Source of the DNA: Mesorhizobium sp. ES1-1
GTDB taxonomy: Bacteria > Pseudomonadota > Alphaproteobacteria > Rhizobiales > Rhizobiaceae
DNA length: 64,000 nt
Direction: 5' to 3'
Assembly: GCF_020164785.1 (NCBI RefSeq)
Contig: NZ_JAIUGX010000001.1
Span: forward strand, 310,001 to 374,000
In this document: in pieces, positions 1-15,362 of the stretch
How the letters are laid out: each line of letters begins with the position of its first letter
Numbering within the stretch: the stretch's first letter is position 1
The notes under the pieces: model-generated
What the model saw: the letters and a program-made list of their open reading frames with translations, nothing else
The model's database searches: none
What the model was told of the DNA's origin: nothing
Translations under genes and position numbers: made by a program

Positions 1-132
1 AAGCTCGCCCGCGCAATGGCACGGCAGCGTTTTACCGGCCTGGAAACGACATTGGAGCCAATGGCCGAAGCGTATGATGTGGTCATGAGTGTGCTTGATA
101 CCCGCATCACCACCAGCGCGAAGGCGGCGTGA
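1..132 (+). CDS. C-terminal end of an upstream gene (partial, unidentified)
   Basis: The window opens inside a coding region read in frame 1 and closed by TGA at 130-132. Only 43 codons are visible, ending in [18 protein letters not shown]. This is too little to name a family. It sits 25 bases before a glycosidase gene on the same strand in a polysaccharide locus, so a glycosyltransferase tail is plausible, but that is inference from context only. Confidence 0.5.
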   Translation, partial: KLARAMARQRFTGLETTLEPMAEAYDVVMSVLDTRITTSAKAA

Positions 133-157
133 GCGCAGGCTGGCCTGGAGCAGACCG

Positions 158-2671
158 ATGACGACAGCGACATCCGCCGCCGCCGTCGAGCGGCTGGACA
201 AAGGATGGCAGCTTGCGCTGTCGGCCTCGCGTGCATGGCACCGGCCGGCGGACATCGACGCCTCGGCCAGATGGCTGGATGCGGCATGTCCCGGCACTGC
301 CGCTGCGACCCTCGAAAACCACGGGCTGTGGAGCCGGGGGCACCCAACCCCGCTGCACGACAAAGACATCTGGTATCGTTGCCGCCTCGAAACCGCCGGT
401 TCTGTGCGGCTGGTCTTCGAAGGACTGGCGACGGTGGCGGAAGTCTATCTCGACGACCGGCAGATCCTGGTCTCGACCTCCATGTTCACACCCCGCGAAG
501 CGGCTGTGACGTTGCAAGGCGGCGAGATGCTGGCCATCGTCTTCCGTGGCCTTGATGATTACCTCGACGATATCAAGGGGCCGCGAGCCCGTTGGAAGCC
601 GCGCATGATCGACGACCAGCGCCTGCGGCTCGTCCGGACCACGCTGATCGGACACATGCCGGGTTGGTGCCCGGCCTTCGACGTGGTCGGTCCCTGGCGC
701 CCCGTCTCGCTGATACGCGAGACTCCAATTTCGCGGATCGCCCGCGTCGATATGCGTTCCGATCTGGAGGGGGCGATCGGCGTGCTCGACGTCGAGTTGA
801 CGCTCGCCGTGCCGTTGGCCGCAGGCGACTCAGCCTCGGTAACCTGCGCCGGCACGAGCGCTATGCTGACCGGCGACGGCGCGACGCTGAAGGCGCGTCT
901 CGAGATCGCGAATGTCGCCGCATGGTGGCCGCACAGCCACGGAACGCCCAGCCTTCACGCCGTGACAGCGACAATCGGCAATGAGGATGTCGCGCTCGGG
1001 CGGGTTGGATTCCGGCGCCTGGAACTCGACCGGGGCGAAAGCGGCCGCGATTTTCGCCTTGTCGTCAACGGGGTTCCAATTTTCTGCCGCGGCGCTGTAT
1101 GGACGCCCGGAGACATCGTGTCCTTGAACGAAGAAGCCGTAACGCTTGGCGAGAGTCTTGCCCTGGCGCGCGAGGCCGGCGTGAACATGCTCCGCGTCGC
1201 CGGCACCTTCGTCTACGAATCCGGCGCCTTCCACGCTATGTGCGATGAGCTCGGCATCCTTGTCTGGCAGGACCTCATGCTGGCCAACTTCGACTATCCG
1301 GCGCGCGATGCCGGGTGGTGCGCCGACCTGGCGGCGGAGGTCGAGGCCTTGCTTGGCCGGCTGCACCACTCTCCTTCCCTAGTCGTGCTTTGCGGGGGCA
1401 GTGAAATCGCCCAGCAGGCAATGATGATGGGCTTGCCAGGCGCCACCGATCCAACGCCGTGGTTTGCGACCGTGGTGACCCCGATCGCACTGCGTTTGCG
1501 GCCGGATCTCGTCCTGGTTCCGTCCTCGCCGCATGGTGGCAGCCTGCCCTTCACGGCGGATGCCGGCCCGGTGCATTATTACGGCGTCGGCGCCTATTGC
1601 CGACCCCTGGAGGATGCGCGCCGTGCCGAAGTTCGCTTCGCCAGCGAATGCCTCGCCTTCGCCAACGTGCCGGATCAGGAGACGCTGAACGCTTACCTCC
1701 CGGTGCCGCCCGTTCATGACCCTCGCTGGAAAGCCACGACGCCGAGGGACGTTGGAGCATCCTGGGATTTCGAGGACGTGCGCGATCATTATCTGGAAAC
1801 GGTCTTTGGCGTCGATGCCCGCCAGCTGAGGCTGGAGGACGGTGCGCGCTATCTGGACCTGTCGCGCGCGGTCACCGCGGAAGTCGTCGAGCGTACGATC
1901 GACGAATGGCGGCGGCCGGCGTCGCCGACCGCCGGAGCGATTATTCTGTTCTGGAAAGACCTGGTCGTCGGCGCCGGCTGGGGCGCGGTGGATGCGACCG
2001 GCCGGCCCAAATCGGTCTGGCATGCCCTGAAGCGGGCCTTCCAGCCATTGCGGCTCATGCTCACCGATGAGGGGATCAACGGTCTTCATGTCCATCTGAT
2101 CAATGAGGGGCCGCAGCATGTCGACGGCACCCTCACCTTGGCCTGCCTGCGCGATGGCGTGAACCCCGTCGTCACCGGCAAACGGGAACTCACCGTTCCC
2201 GCGCATGGCGCGCAAACGATTTCCGCCTATGAGCTGTTCGGCGCCTTCTTCGATATTTCCCGCGCATACCGCTTCGGGCCGGCTGCACATGAACTGAGCG
2301 TGGCACGGTTCGTCGATTCGAATGGCCGGGAGCGCGAAGCCTTTCATGTGCTGCCGGGCGCGCTGACCGCACGGCGGGATGTAGATCTGCGCGTCAAGGT
2401 CGAGGAGGGCCGGGAGGGCTGGCGCCTGCGGCTGTCCTGCCGCAAGGCGGCTTATTATGCCCACATAAGCGCAGGCCCCTATCGGCCCGTAGCAGATTAT
2501 TTCCATCTGCTGCCGGGCCGCGAAGAGACAGTGGAACTGGTAGGACCCGCGGCGGCACTCCCTCCGTCGGGAAACGTCACCGCGCTCAACGCCGCCAACC
2601 CTGTCGCCTTCGACGCAGCCGGCGATGTCCTGGAGACCGGCGAACCCTTGTCACGCGGAGAAAACTCGTGA
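158..2671 (+). CDS. Glycoside hydrolase family 2 protein (beta-mannosidase-like)
   Basis: A protein of 837 residues with the GH2 architecture. An N-terminal sugar-binding jelly-roll (about 40-190, containing [11 protein letters not shown]) and an Ig-like sandwich precede a TIM barrel (about 310-620, with [10 protein letters not shown] and [11 protein letters not shown]); further beta domains follow. The acid/base glutamate is probably E416 in LCGGSE, where beta-mannosidases usually have GNNE. The nucleophile is probably E497 in RFASE. The start at 158 is preferred over an ATG at 89 because GGAG lies 7 bases upstream, while the longer version adds an Arg-rich tail overlapping the previous gene. 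The stop overlaps the next gene's GTG start (GTGA), indicating translational coupling. In this exopolysaccharide context it may trim or recycle glycan; the substrate is unknown and no signal peptide is evident. Confidence 0.8.
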   Translation: MTTATSAAAVERLDKGWQLALSASRAWHRPADIDASARWLDAACPGTAAATLENHGLWSRGHPTPLHDKDIWYRCRLETAGSVRLVFEGLATVAEVYLDDRQILVSTSMFTPREAAVTLQGGEMLAIVFRGLDDYLDDIKGPRARWKPRMIDDQRLRLVRTTLIGHMPGWCPAFDVVGPWRPVSLIRETPISRIARVDMRSDLEGAIGVLDVELTLAVPLAAGDSASVTCAGTSAMLTGDGATLKARLEIANVAAWWPHSHGTPSLHAVTATIGNEDVALGRVGFRRLELDRGESGRDFRLVVNGVPIFCRGAVWTPGDIVSLNEEAVTLGESLALAREAGVNMLRVAGTFVYESGAFHAMCDELGILVWQDLMLANFDYPARDAGWCADLAAEVEALLGRLHHSPSLVVLCGGSEIAQQAMMMGLPGATDPTPWFATVVTPIALRLRPDLVLVPSSPHGGSLPFTADAGPVHYYGVGAYCRPLEDARRAEVRFASECLAFANVPDQETLNAYLPVPPVHDPRWKATTPRDVGASWDFEDVRDHYLETVFGVDARQLRLEDGARYLDLSRAVTAEVVERTIDEWRRPASPTAGAIILFWKDLVVGAGWGAVDATGRPKSVWHALKRAFQPLRLMLTDEGINGLHVHLINEGPQHVDGTLTLACLRDGVNPVVTGKRELTVPAHGAQTISAYELFGAFFDISRAYRFGPAAHELSVARFVDSNGREREAFHVLPGALTARRDVDLRVKVEEGREGWRLRLSCRKAAYYAHISAGPYRPVADYFHLLPGREETVELVGPAAALPPSGNVTALNAANPVAFDAAGDVLETGEPLSRGENS

Positions 2672-4398
2672 TCCCGATCGTCTTCGACAGGACGGTGGGC
2701 TGGCTGCATCCGGCGCAGGGCAGTCGCGGCGTGGTGATAGCGGGCGCGCATGGGTTCGAGGATCTCTGCTCCCGGCGGTTTCTGACATTGATGGCGAGGG
2801 GGATCGCCGAGGCCGGTCTGCCCGTGCTGCAATTCGACTATCCCGGATGCGGCGACGCCGCGGACGATCAAGACGCGGGCGATCTGATCCCTGCCTGGAT
2901 AGCCAGCATCGCGAGTGCCATCGATCAGCTCAAGGCGAGAACCGGGGTCGCGGACGTGCTGGTCATCGGGTTTCGGCTGGGGACGCTTCTGGTGCCCGCC
3001 GCGATCAGCGGTCGGGCCGATATAGCTGGTGTGGCCCTGCTCGCACCGCCCTCATCGGGCAAGGCATATGTCCGCGAAATGATCGGCCTTTCGCGCATGA
3101 TCGACGCGACACTGCCGACATATGCGGATGCCGTGGCCGAGCCGTTCGAAGGCATCGAGGCGGCCGGTTTCAGGATCAGCGCGGAGACTGCGGCCGGCTT
3201 GCGCGGGCTGGAATGGCGGGGGCTCTTGGCGGACAACCGCTGCCCCGATCTTCTATTGATGTCGTCGCAGCCCCACGCGAAGGACCTGGAGTCGCCCGAG
3301 GGCTTGAAAGACAATGGCGGCAGAATGCGCATTGAGCCGTTCGCCGACCTCACTCGTTTGATGAGCAGTCCGACAGCCAACGATATTCCGCTGGCGGCCT
3401 TGAATACGGTGGTGGGCTGGACTGCCGAGCGCGGAAAGACTGCGCACGTCCTGCCGAGGCAGGCAGGCGACACGCGCCCGACGCTGGAAGGCGACGGATA
3501 TACGGAGTTTCCCCTGGTGCTCGGTCCGGAACCGGAGATGTGTTGCGTTCTTTGCACTCCGGCCAATGTCCCGGCGGGGGGCGAGGTCGTGCTGATCGTC
3601 AATGCGGGCGCGATACCGCATATCGGGTGGGCGCGCGGCGCCGTCGAGATGGCGCGGACGCTGGCCCGTCGCGGCATAGCATCGATGAGGCTCGACCTTC
3701 CGGGCCTTGGACAAAGCGGGACACCGCCGGAAAACCGCTTGTTCCTTTATGACGAACGGGGTCGTGACGATGTTATCCGCACTGTCGACTGGCTCCAGCA
3801 CCATGGCTTCGGTCAGGTCTGTGCGGTCGGTCTTTGTGCCGGGGCCTACCAGGCCTTCCACGCCGCCAGACACGATCCCCGAATTGCACACCTTGCCATG
3901 GTCAACCCGCTCTGCTTCGCATGGAACGGTTCTTACGCCCTGGACATGGGCCTGTCGAAAGTCAGGGACAATGCGCGCAGCGCGGCCAGGCACGAAGAGG
4001 TTAGACAAGTTGTCGAAAACACAGCCATTGGGCCTCGTACGCTGAAATCTCGGCTATCGAAACTGGGCCGCAGCACCTTGCGAAGCGGCGTCGAGCTTCT
4101 CAAATCCGTGTCGTCCTATTCGAGGCGAAAATCGCCCGTTGGAGGCCAGCCCGTCGAACGTTGGATGAGACACTTGACGGCCGGTGGAACCCGCGTTCTG
4201 GTCGTCAGCGCCGACGACGATTTGAGCCTTGTGGAGATCGCTAGGCATTTCGGTCCTGACGGTCGGCGGTTGAGCGACATGGAAGGCGTGACGGTCGCTC
4301 GCCTGCCCGCGTCCGACCATACGCTCACACCCCGTCATGCCCGCGGTCAACTCATAGAGCACATCGCGCGCCTGCTGAGCCCTACCGCCGCGCAATGA
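2668..4398 (+). CDS. Tandem alpha/beta-hydrolase-fold protein without catalytic serines
   Basis: A protein of 576 residues with two consecutive alpha/beta-hydrolase modules. The first (about 1-230) has a HGF oxyanion-type loop, and its nucleophile elbow reads GFRLG, with Arg103 at the serine position. The second (about 290-570) has DLPGLGQSG, and its elbow is GLCAG, with Cys390 in place of serine. The start is GTG at 2668, supported by GCGGAG just upstream, and overlaps the glycosidase stop. Similar serine-less hydrolases are known beside exosortase-linked polysaccharide loci, where their role is unclear. Translational coupling to the GH2 gene suggests joint work on a polysaccharide. A Cys nucleophile in domain 2 is possible; domain 1 looks inactive. 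Confidence 0.7.
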   Translation: MIPIVFDRTVGWLHPAQGSRGVVIAGAHGFEDLCSRRFLTLMARGIAEAGLPVLQFDYPGCGDAADDQDAGDLIPAWIASIASAIDQLKARTGVADVLVIGFRLGTLLVPAAISGRADIAGVALLAPPSSGKAYVREMIGLSRMIDATLPTYADAVAEPFEGIEAAGFRISAETAAGLRGLEWRGLLADNRCPDLLLMSSQPHAKDLESPEGLKDNGGRMRIEPFADLTRLMSSPTANDIPLAALNTVVGWTAERGKTAHVLPRQAGDTRPTLEGDGYTEFPLVLGPEPEMCCVLCTPANVPAGGEVVLIVNAGAIPHIGWARGAVEMARTLARRGIASMRLDLPGLGQSGTPPENRLFLYDERGRDDVIRTVDWLQHHGFGQVCAVGLCAGAYQAFHAARHDPRIAHLAMVNPLCFAWNGSYALDMGLSKVRDNARSAARHEEVRQVVENTAIGPRTLKSRLSKLGRSTLRSGVELLKSVSSYSRRKSPVGGQPVERWMRHLTAGGTRVLVVSADDDLSLVEIARHFGPDGRRLSDMEGVTVARLPASDHTLTPRHARGQLIEHIARLLSPTAAQ

Positions 4399-4684
4399 GA
4401 TAAGATCGGCGCTTTCAGATCTGGACGCCCGCTAAACCGTTGATCGTAACCGCGGACGGACCAGGCGGTCGCGTTCTGCCGCCGCATGACAGCGCAGACC
4501 GGGGCGCACCTCATACGTCTTCAACGGGTCAAGCCGGCCCCGTGCTGATTGAGTCGAGGATCACAGTTCATTAACCCTCTTCTCCTTACTCTGCGATTAT
4601 TTACGGAAGGCTAAGTCACTCGCCTAGTCCAAATTCCAACAATGCCTCTTCCTCAATGCCTATCGCTGGTCAGGTCGATTCAAC

Positions 4685-5245
4685 TTGAAAACGTCCGTGA
4701 AGCGTAACAACATTTCTTCCCTTCATGAGGAAAGCGAAGACGTCGAGCCCGGCGGCGATCCACCGCCGCGGAGACCGACGACAGGGACATTATCATCAGT
4801 ATCGCAGTGGTTTAGGGCCGGCTTCGGCCGTAAAGGCCGAAAACTTCCGGCGATGGAAGACGCGAACGAGCCGTCGCCTGCACTGGGTGGCGACGGCTAT
4901 TGGGATGACGATGCTGTCGGCCCGGACATCACGCTGCGATTGATGGATGCTTCTTCGATACCGCCAGATCGGTTTCGATATGAAGATGATCCCTATCAGC
5001 CCGGCGCCGGGCGTGCTCTCGATACAATCGAAAGCGCCCGTGCCGAGATCGCCAAATTGCAGGCCAGCCTGATCGAGTTGATCCAAGCTTCCAGCGAAGA
5101 GAACATGCCAAGCGCAGAGACAGTTCGCGATGCGACAGAGGTGTTCGATACCGCTTCCACTGATCCCTTCGACGAAGCACAGTCGGCCCTTCGGCGCCTG
5201 AGAATCAAGATTCTCGAGCTTTATGGCCGTGCGGACGGCGCGTGA
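4685..5245 (+). CDS. Hypothetical protein, acidic, coiled-coil tail
   Basis: An unrecognised protein of up to 186 residues. The frame can begin at TTG 4685, GTG 4697 or ATG 4853, and no ribosome-binding site decides between them. The first half is low-complexity and rich in Pro, Gly and charged residues. The C-terminal half (about 110-186) is predicted helical, with heptad-like spacing in SARAEIAKLQASLIELI and ALRRLRIKILEL. There is no signal peptide or membrane segment. It stands alone between the hydrolase and the polysaccharide co-polymerase, preceded by 286 bases that probably hold a promoter. Function unknown; coding status rests on ORF length, codon bias and context. Confidence 0.55.
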   Translation: MKTSVKRNNISSLHEESEDVEPGGDPPPRRPTTGTLSSVSQWFRAGFGRKGRKLPAMEDANEPSPALGGDGYWDDDAVGPDITLRLMDASSIPPDRFRYEDDPYQPGAGRALDTIESARAEIAKLQASLIELIQASSEENMPSAETVRDATEVFDTASTDPFDEAQSALRRLRIKILELYGRADGA

Positions 5246-5489
5246 TCCGCCAGGCTGCTCTGAGATCGCGCGGTCGACCGGCTATGACGTCCCTGCTAAT
5301 CCAGAGACGGCGTGGCTAAGCCGAAGATCATAGGATATATTTCGACTTTACTTGCGACGAGCGGCTGTGCAGCTCTCCGCAGGGGATCCATGCAGGGTCA
5401 CGACTGCCGATGCCGTAACTCGATCTTAAGCATGTTCGCGCATGGATTCCATGATCGGGACGACGAACCCAGTTCCGCGGAGAAATGCC

Positions 5490-7415
5490 ATGCAAACGCC
5501 TCAGGCAGCGAGGTCACAAGGCCGGTCTGCGGCAGCGGGAACGCGCGTCGACACCTCTGTGGATCTTCCCGGTCTGATCGACACACTGATCCGCCGCCGC
5601 AAGATCATTGCGTTCTGCACGGTTTTGTTCGCAGGACTGGGATTTCTGGGCCTTTTCCTTATTTCTCCCCGATACACCGCAACCGCCCGCATACTGATCG
5701 ACCCGCGCGAGCAGCGCGTGATGCAAAACGAAGTCGTGCAGCAGGGCTTCGGCACGGACATGGCCTTGGTCGAAAGCCAGGGTGAAGTGATCACGTCCGA
5801 AGCAGTTCTCAAGCGCGTCGTCAAAAACACCGGACTTGCCACCGACCGGGAGTTCGCCGGTTCTGCGGCCTCCACACAAGATCCTTCGGTCAACGCAATC
5901 GAAGCTCTTGCCGCCGCAACCAAGGTTGCGCGGCCAGAGAACACCTATGTTTTGGAGATCAGCGTTACAACCAAGGAGGCCATCAAATCAGCGCGCCTGG
6001 CCAATGCCGTGGCGGCGGCCTATCTGGAATACCAAGCCGATACAACGGCCGGCACGGCGCGAGATGTCAGTACTTCCATCCGCGATCGTCTGTCGCAGCT
6101 TCAGACAGAGCTGCGCAAATCGGAGGAAGAAGTAGAGGCGTTCAAACGCGAACACAACGTTTCGCAGTCGGAAGGGCAATTGCTCGGTGATCGCAGCCTC
6201 ACCGATCTCGCAACACGCCAATCCGCGGCTCAAGCGCGAGCCAATGAAGCCAAAGCCCGTCTCGATGTGATGCAAGCTGCGCTCAAGAGCCGTGGTGACG
6301 TCGCCGCTGTCGTCGCCGACACGGATGCCACCATGGTAGCGCTGCGCACGCAGCTCGCCGAAGCTCAGCGCAATCTGGCCGAGTTGCAGCAGGTCCTGGG
6401 GCCCCGCCATCCACAAGTCGCCGCCGCGAGGGGGCAGATTGCCCAGGCTCAAGCATCGATCCGCGCGGAAAGCGCGCGGCTGGTGAGGTCCGCCCAGGAC
6501 GATTATCGCGCGTCGATGGATGCGTTGGACGGCATCAACAGCAGCCTCGCTTCCGCAAAGACAAATTCATTCGATACCAACAAAGATCTCATCAAGCTGC
6601 GTGAACTTCAGCGCAAGGCGGATTCGGACAAGGTGGTCTATGAGGCTTTCCTGGTGCGTGCCAAAGAGACCGCCGAGCAGGAGAATCTTTCCACCCCGAA
6701 CGCGAGGGTCATAGGAGCTGCCGCAGTTCCAAGCGCGCCGGCATTTCCGCCGCGAGCGCCAATGCTTCTCGCTGCCATTGTGCTGGGTCTGTTTATCGGC
6801 ATTCTTGTGGCCATTTTGCGCGACTTGGCGGCTGGCCGGTCAAATGTTCCCCTCGCGACGGCAACGGCTCCTGCCGGCAAGGCGGAAATGGCCATAGCCA
6901 GCGGGCTGGTGACGGTGGCCTCCCTGCGTGATCCTCTCCTATCCCGCCAAGCGGCGTTGGCGCTGGCCCGGGACGCGCTCTCGTCAGGCCGTAATGTCAT
7001 ATTGGTCGACCTTGCAGCCGATGCGCCGGCCGACGTGGCTGGATTTGCGGAATTGGCGACTGGCAGAATGCCGGCTTCTGACGTGATCAAGATCGGCCGG
7101 ACGTCGGGTGTGCAGATGTTGGGAGCAGGCCGCAAGGATGCGCTGGCGGAATTCCCGCTGGAGCGGGTCGGACCGGTCCTAACCGCCATATCGGACGAGT
7201 ATGACGATGTCGTCGTCAACTTGGGCGCCTTTAACAGCGGCCTGAGCACGCTTGCCGAGGCCTCAACTCGATATTCGCAGCACCTGATCATGGCGGTAAA
7301 CGAGGGCGAGTTCGGCCCACGCGAAGAGCACGCTGCAAAAATGCTTGCCGCCAATAGCGATACTGCCTTGTCTGTCGTTTCAGTGGAGGACGGGGATATC
7401 GTTCAGGCCGCGTGA
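5490..7415 (+). CDS. Polysaccharide co-polymerase, Wzz/GumC-ExoP type with degenerate kinase domain
   Basis: An inner-membrane protein of 641 residues that should control chain length or export of an exopolysaccharide. It has a Wzz domain from about residue 25, a first membrane helix at about 37-57, a long periplasmic coiled coil (about 190-385), a second helix at about 423-445 and a cytoplasmic C-terminal domain. That domain resembles the BY-kinase/CpsD fold (VILVDLAAD resembles Walker A-prime) but has no Walker A GKS/T motif and no terminal tyrosine cluster. The start ATG 5490 is chosen over 5442 because GCGGAGA lies 7 bases upstream. The gene closes the polysaccharide segment that began at position 1. 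Confidence 0.82.
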   Translation: MQTPQAARSQGRSAAAGTRVDTSVDLPGLIDTLIRRRKIIAFCTVLFAGLGFLGLFLISPRYTATARILIDPREQRVMQNEVVQQGFGTDMALVESQGEVITSEAVLKRVVKNTGLATDREFAGSAASTQDPSVNAIEALAAATKVARPENTYVLEISVTTKEAIKSARLANAVAAAYLEYQADTTAGTARDVSTSIRDRLSQLQTELRKSEEEVEAFKREHNVSQSEGQLLGDRSLTDLATRQSAAQARANEAKARLDVMQAALKSRGDVAAVVADTDATMVALRTQLAEAQRNLAELQQVLGPRHPQVAAARGQIAQAQASIRAESARLVRSAQDDYRASMDALDGINSSLASAKTNSFDTNKDLIKLRELQRKADSDKVVYEAFLVRAKETAEQENLSTPNARVIGAAAVPSAPAFPPRAPMLLAAIVLGLFIGILVAILRDLAAGRSNVPLATATAPAGKAEMAIASGLVTVASLRDPLLSRQAALALARDALSSGRNVILVDLAADAPADVAGFAELATGRMPASDVIKIGRTSGVQMLGAGRKDALAEFPLERVGPVLTAISDEYDDVVVNLGAFNSGLSTLAEASTRYSQHLIMAVNEGEFGPREEHAAKMLAANSDTALSVVSVEDGDIVQAA

Positions 7416-7490
7416 TGCGGCGCCGCACGGCGGCCGCAACGTTGCGAGGCGCGGCGGCAAGTCCGGCCAACAGCGGCCCATGCTCACCAT

Positions 7491-8015
7491 CTACAGCCGC
7501 CGATACATGTAGGTGGTCGCGTGCCGCGCCTTTCCGTCGGGATCCCAGGCAAAGTCCGGAATAACGCCCGCGACTTCGAAGCCCACCGAAGAATATAGTG
7601 GCTCCGCAATGTCGCCAGTGCGTGTATCCAGCGTGACAAGGGTCTTTCCAAGCACGCCTGCCCGATCAAGAGCATGGTTCATCAGCGCTCTGCCTATGCC
7701 CAATCTGCGCGCCGTAGGATGGACCATCATTTTCGCAATCTCACAACGGTGCGGCTGATTTTGCGGCATGGACGTAAGAATCTGAACCGTGCCGACCAAC
7801 TCGTTCTCACGCTCAGCGGCGAAGAGAAGGCGACGGCCAGCGGCCACCTCCGGACGGACGTCCGCCATCCAGTAATTGGCGGCCTCCTTGCGCGACAAGG
7901 GAGCCATGAAGCTAACCGCCGCACCGTCATTCACACTGGCCGCCAAGATTTCTGAGAGACCAGCGAGCCTCGCCTCGATTGCGGGCTCATTCAGTTCGGT
8001 AATGATGGTGTTCAT
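7491..8015 (-). CDS. GNAT family N-acetyltransferase
   Basis: A protein of 174 residues with the complete GNAT core: ELVGTVQIL (beta 4), the acetyl-CoA loop in MMVHPTARRLGIGRALM (R-x-x-G-I-G-R), and LYSSVGFEVAG (beta 6-7). It would acetylate a small molecule or amine; the substrate cannot be read from sequence. It starts 10 bases after the stop of the XRE-cupin regulator upstream, so the two form an operon. It converges on the polysaccharide co-polymerase gene with a 75-bp gap. Confidence 0.85.
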   Translation of the reverse strand: MNTIITELNEPAIEARLAGLSEILAASVNDGAAVSFMAPLSRKEAANYWMADVRPEVAAGRRLLFAAERENELVGTVQILTSMPQNQPHRCEIAKMMVHPTARRLGIGRALMNHALDRAGVLGKTLVTLDTRTGDIAEPLYSSVGFEVAGVIPDFAWDPDGKARHATTYMYRRL

Positions 8016-8025
8016 TCAGTGGTCC

Positions 8026-8580
8026 TCAGGCCATGGCAATTAGATAGCGGGCAGGCTGATCACCTGTTTCGAATGAAGACGCGCCGCTCAGCCGATAGCG
8101 CAGGCAATCTCCAGCACTCAGGTCGTATCGAACCTCTCCAAGCGTCAGGACGAGTGACCCGCTGAGCATTACGAGGTGATGTTCGTGCCCGATAAACGCA
8201 GGTCGCTCGTAAGAGATATGCTGGTGGGGAGCGAGTTCGGCCTCAATGATCTCGAGTTTCAATCGCCCGCTCGGCGGTGAAACACTGCGCCGGGTAAAAC
8301 CCTTCTCACGATCAGCCCAAACGCCTTGATCCGCATGACGCAGCAGGGGCAGGAAATCGGGTTCGAGGGGTGCGATCAGTTGAGAGAGCGGTAACGCAAA
8401 TGCTGTCGCGAGCCGCCCCAGAGTTTCGGCTGTCGGACTGACTTCACCGTTCTCGATCCGCGATAGAGTTGCCCGGCTGATCCCGCTTGCTTCCGCCAAA
8501 TAGGCAAGCGTGACAGCCCGCTCCATCCTGAGACGGCGCAAGTGCTGGGCGAGAGAAGCGTGTGGGTCTCGTGATTCCAT
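8026..8580 (-). CDS. XRE-family transcriptional regulator with C-terminal cupin domain
   Basis: A protein of 184 residues. The N-terminal helix-turn-helix (about 12-66, with LAEASGISRATLSRIENGEV) is of the lambda-repressor/XRE class. A cupin sensor follows (about 105-182, HHLVMLSGSLVLTLGEVRYDL and GDCLRYRL). Regulators of this build usually control a neighbouring enzyme gene in response to a small ligand held in the cupin. Here the partner is the GNAT gene immediately downstream. A palindrome lies across the start codon, which suggests autorepression and possibly a leaderless or very short-leader transcript. Confidence 0.88.
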   Translation of the reverse strand: MESRDPHASLAQHLRRLRMERAVTLAYLAEASGISRATLSRIENGEVSPTAETLGRLATAFALPLSQLIAPLEPDFLPLLRHADQGVWADREKGFTRRSVSPPSGRLKLEIIEAELAPHQHISYERPAFIGHEHHLVMLSGSLVLTLGEVRYDLSAGDCLRYRLSGASSFETGDQPARYLIAMA

Positions 8581-8605
8581 ATCTGGGATGTTATCTCAGA
8601 TATGG
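8577..8605. promoter_or_regulatory. Palindromic operator over the XRE regulator start
   Basis: An inverted repeat: left arm CCATATCTGGGAT (8577-8589), spacer GTT, right arm ATCTCAGATATGG (8593-8605); 12 of 13 positions pair. The start codon of the regulator (complement of 8578-8580) lies inside the left arm. This is the expected size and symmetry for an XRE dimer site, and its position fits autoregulation. Confidence 0.7.
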
Positions 8606-8888
8606 AACAATGCAACCGGAGCATCATCGTACGACTGCATCTGTCTGCCGGCGGGTCGATTGCACGTGAACTCGCAAGCTTTGACCAGCACCGCGCTTCG
8701 AGCTTCTCCGGGGCATGCCGGTGACCGTCTGATCAGCCATCGCGACCAATGGGGAAATCTTGGAAAGGCGCGGTCGCGGAACGTCGAGGCTGGGGCTTTC
8801 CCCGGCCTGCAGGACCCCGCCAGCGTGGTTCGCCAACCCGTTTCCTTTGTATGTACGGTCTGGCGAACCTAAGGATCAGAAGGAGGAC
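8606..8888. other. Intergenic region with a 9-bp inverted repeat after the B6 operon
   Basis: No credible gene was found. Just after the pyridoxal dehydrogenase stop lies the inverted repeat GGTTCGCCA (8827-8835) and TGGCGAACC (8861-8869), perfect over 9 bp with a 25-base loop. It may end or stabilise the long B6 transcript, but there is no T-tract, so it is not a classical terminator. The remainder presumably holds the promoter of the XRE-GNAT operon. Confidence 0.45.
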
Positions 8889-10857
<1,969 letters not shown>

Positions 10858-10882
10858 CGTCTTGTCTCCCGATTGACGGCTC

Positions 10883-13766
<2,884 letters not shown>

Positions 13767-13770
<4 letters not shown>

Positions 13771-15335
13771 GCGGCAAGTCCGATCATCAGGCGGCCGATC
13801 TTGGTGCGGGCGTCGTCTGTGTTTTCCACTGTGCCGACCAGCGCTCCATTGGCGATGACGGCGACGCGGTCGCACATGCTCAGCAATTCCTCTAGGTCTG
13901 TGGAGATGAGCAGCACGGCAAGGCCGCGGGCCGCCGTATCGCGGATGCGCTGGCGCGACGCCAATGTGTTGGCGAGATCGAGCCCATAGGTCGGCTTGTT
14001 GAATATCACCACCTTGGCACCCTCCGCCAGTTCGCGCGCCAGCAGGACCTTTTGGATATTGCCGCCGGAAAGCCGGGCGACCGGCGTCTTCAGGCTTGGC
14101 GTGCGCACATCGTAGTCGCGCACCAATTGGGTCGCGCGCTTGTCGATCTCGGCGCGCTGCTCGACGCCGCTGCGCCAGAACGGAGCCGCGCCGATCTGCT
14201 TGAGGAAGAAATTGATCGAGACCGGGAAGGTACCGACCGTGCCCTCGCCCAGCCGGTCGTCCGTCAGGTAGCGAAGGCCGCGTTGACGGCGTCCACCAAC
14301 GTTGAGCGCGTCGATGGCAGAGCCTTCCAGCCGCACCGAACCGCCGGTCGCCGCGCGCTGGCCTGCCAAGGCTTCCGCCAATTGTTTCTGGCCGTTGCCA
14401 TCAATGCCGGCGATGCCAAGGATCTCGCCTGGACGAATGTCGAAGGAGATCGATGACAGGCCCGGCGCATCGTCCGTCGGGGCGACCGTCAGATTCGTGA
14501 CCTCGAGCAAGGGAGCGGCTTCGGCGTCGACAGCACGCACCTGACGCGCCACCGCTTCCGGATCATCCTTCTGCTTGCCGAACATCAGTTCCACGATCTC
14601 GGAAATGATCTCCTGTTCACCCAGCGCGCGAAACCGCTCGGGCGGGATCTCGCCAACCTTGCGGCCGAGCTTCAGCACCGAGATGCGGTCGCCGAAGGCA
14701 GCTGCTTCCTTGAGCTTGTGCGTTATAAAGACGATCGCCAGACCCTGCTCGACGAGGCGGCGCATCAGCGCGCCCAGTTCGTCGATGCCCTTGGGAGTGA
14801 GCATCGAGGTGGATTCGTCAAGGATCAGCAGCCGGCTGTTGCGCAGCATTGCGCGCAGGATCTCGACCTGCTGCTGTTCGCCGAGCGAGAGTTCCGACAC
14901 CTTTGCGTGCAGCTTCACGGTGATGCCGAGACTGCGGGTGATCTCGGCGACGCGCGCCACCACTTCTTCGGTCCTGGGGCGCTGCCACCACGGTCCACCT
15001 AGCAACAGGTTTTCCACCACCGTCAGTGTCGGCACCAGCATCATGTGCTGGAAAACGGTGCCGATGCCGAGCGCCAGCGCATGGCGCGGCGAAGTGATTG
15101 GTGTCGGCTTGCCGTCGACCAGTATGCGTCCTTCATCCGGCTGCTGCAGGCCGGACAACATGCCGATCAAAGTGGATTTTCCGGCCCCGTTCTCACCGAG
15201 CAGCACATGCACCTCGCCGGGACGGATCGACAGGTCGATACTGTCATTAGCGACAATGCCGGGAAAGCGCTTGGTAACGCCTTCGAGCGCCACGATGTCA
15301 CGCTTGTCGCCGGAAGATGAGGAAAGACTGCTCAT
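13767..15335 (-). CDS. ABC transporter ATP-binding protein with two nucleotide-binding domains
   Basis: A protein of 522 residues with two fused ABC domains, typical of the BMP/sugar importer class. Domain 1 (about 15-250): Walker A GENGAGKST, signature LSLGEQQQ, Walker B LLILDEST. Domain 2 (about 265-515): signature LSGGNIQKV, a degenerate Walker A region GIDGNGQ, and VVIFNKPTYGLD, with Asn where Walker B usually has a charged or small residue. Domain 2 is probably non-catalytic, as usual in this class. It energises the two permeases encoded next. Confidence 0.88.
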
Positions 15336-15362
15336 AGGTCGAGCCCTGGTAAGCGGGATAGG

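Noticed and set aside
1379..2506. Long minus-strand open frame opposite the GH2 gene
   Set aside because: It mirrors the codon pattern of the plus-strand gene and encodes no recognisable protein; it is a high-GC shadow.
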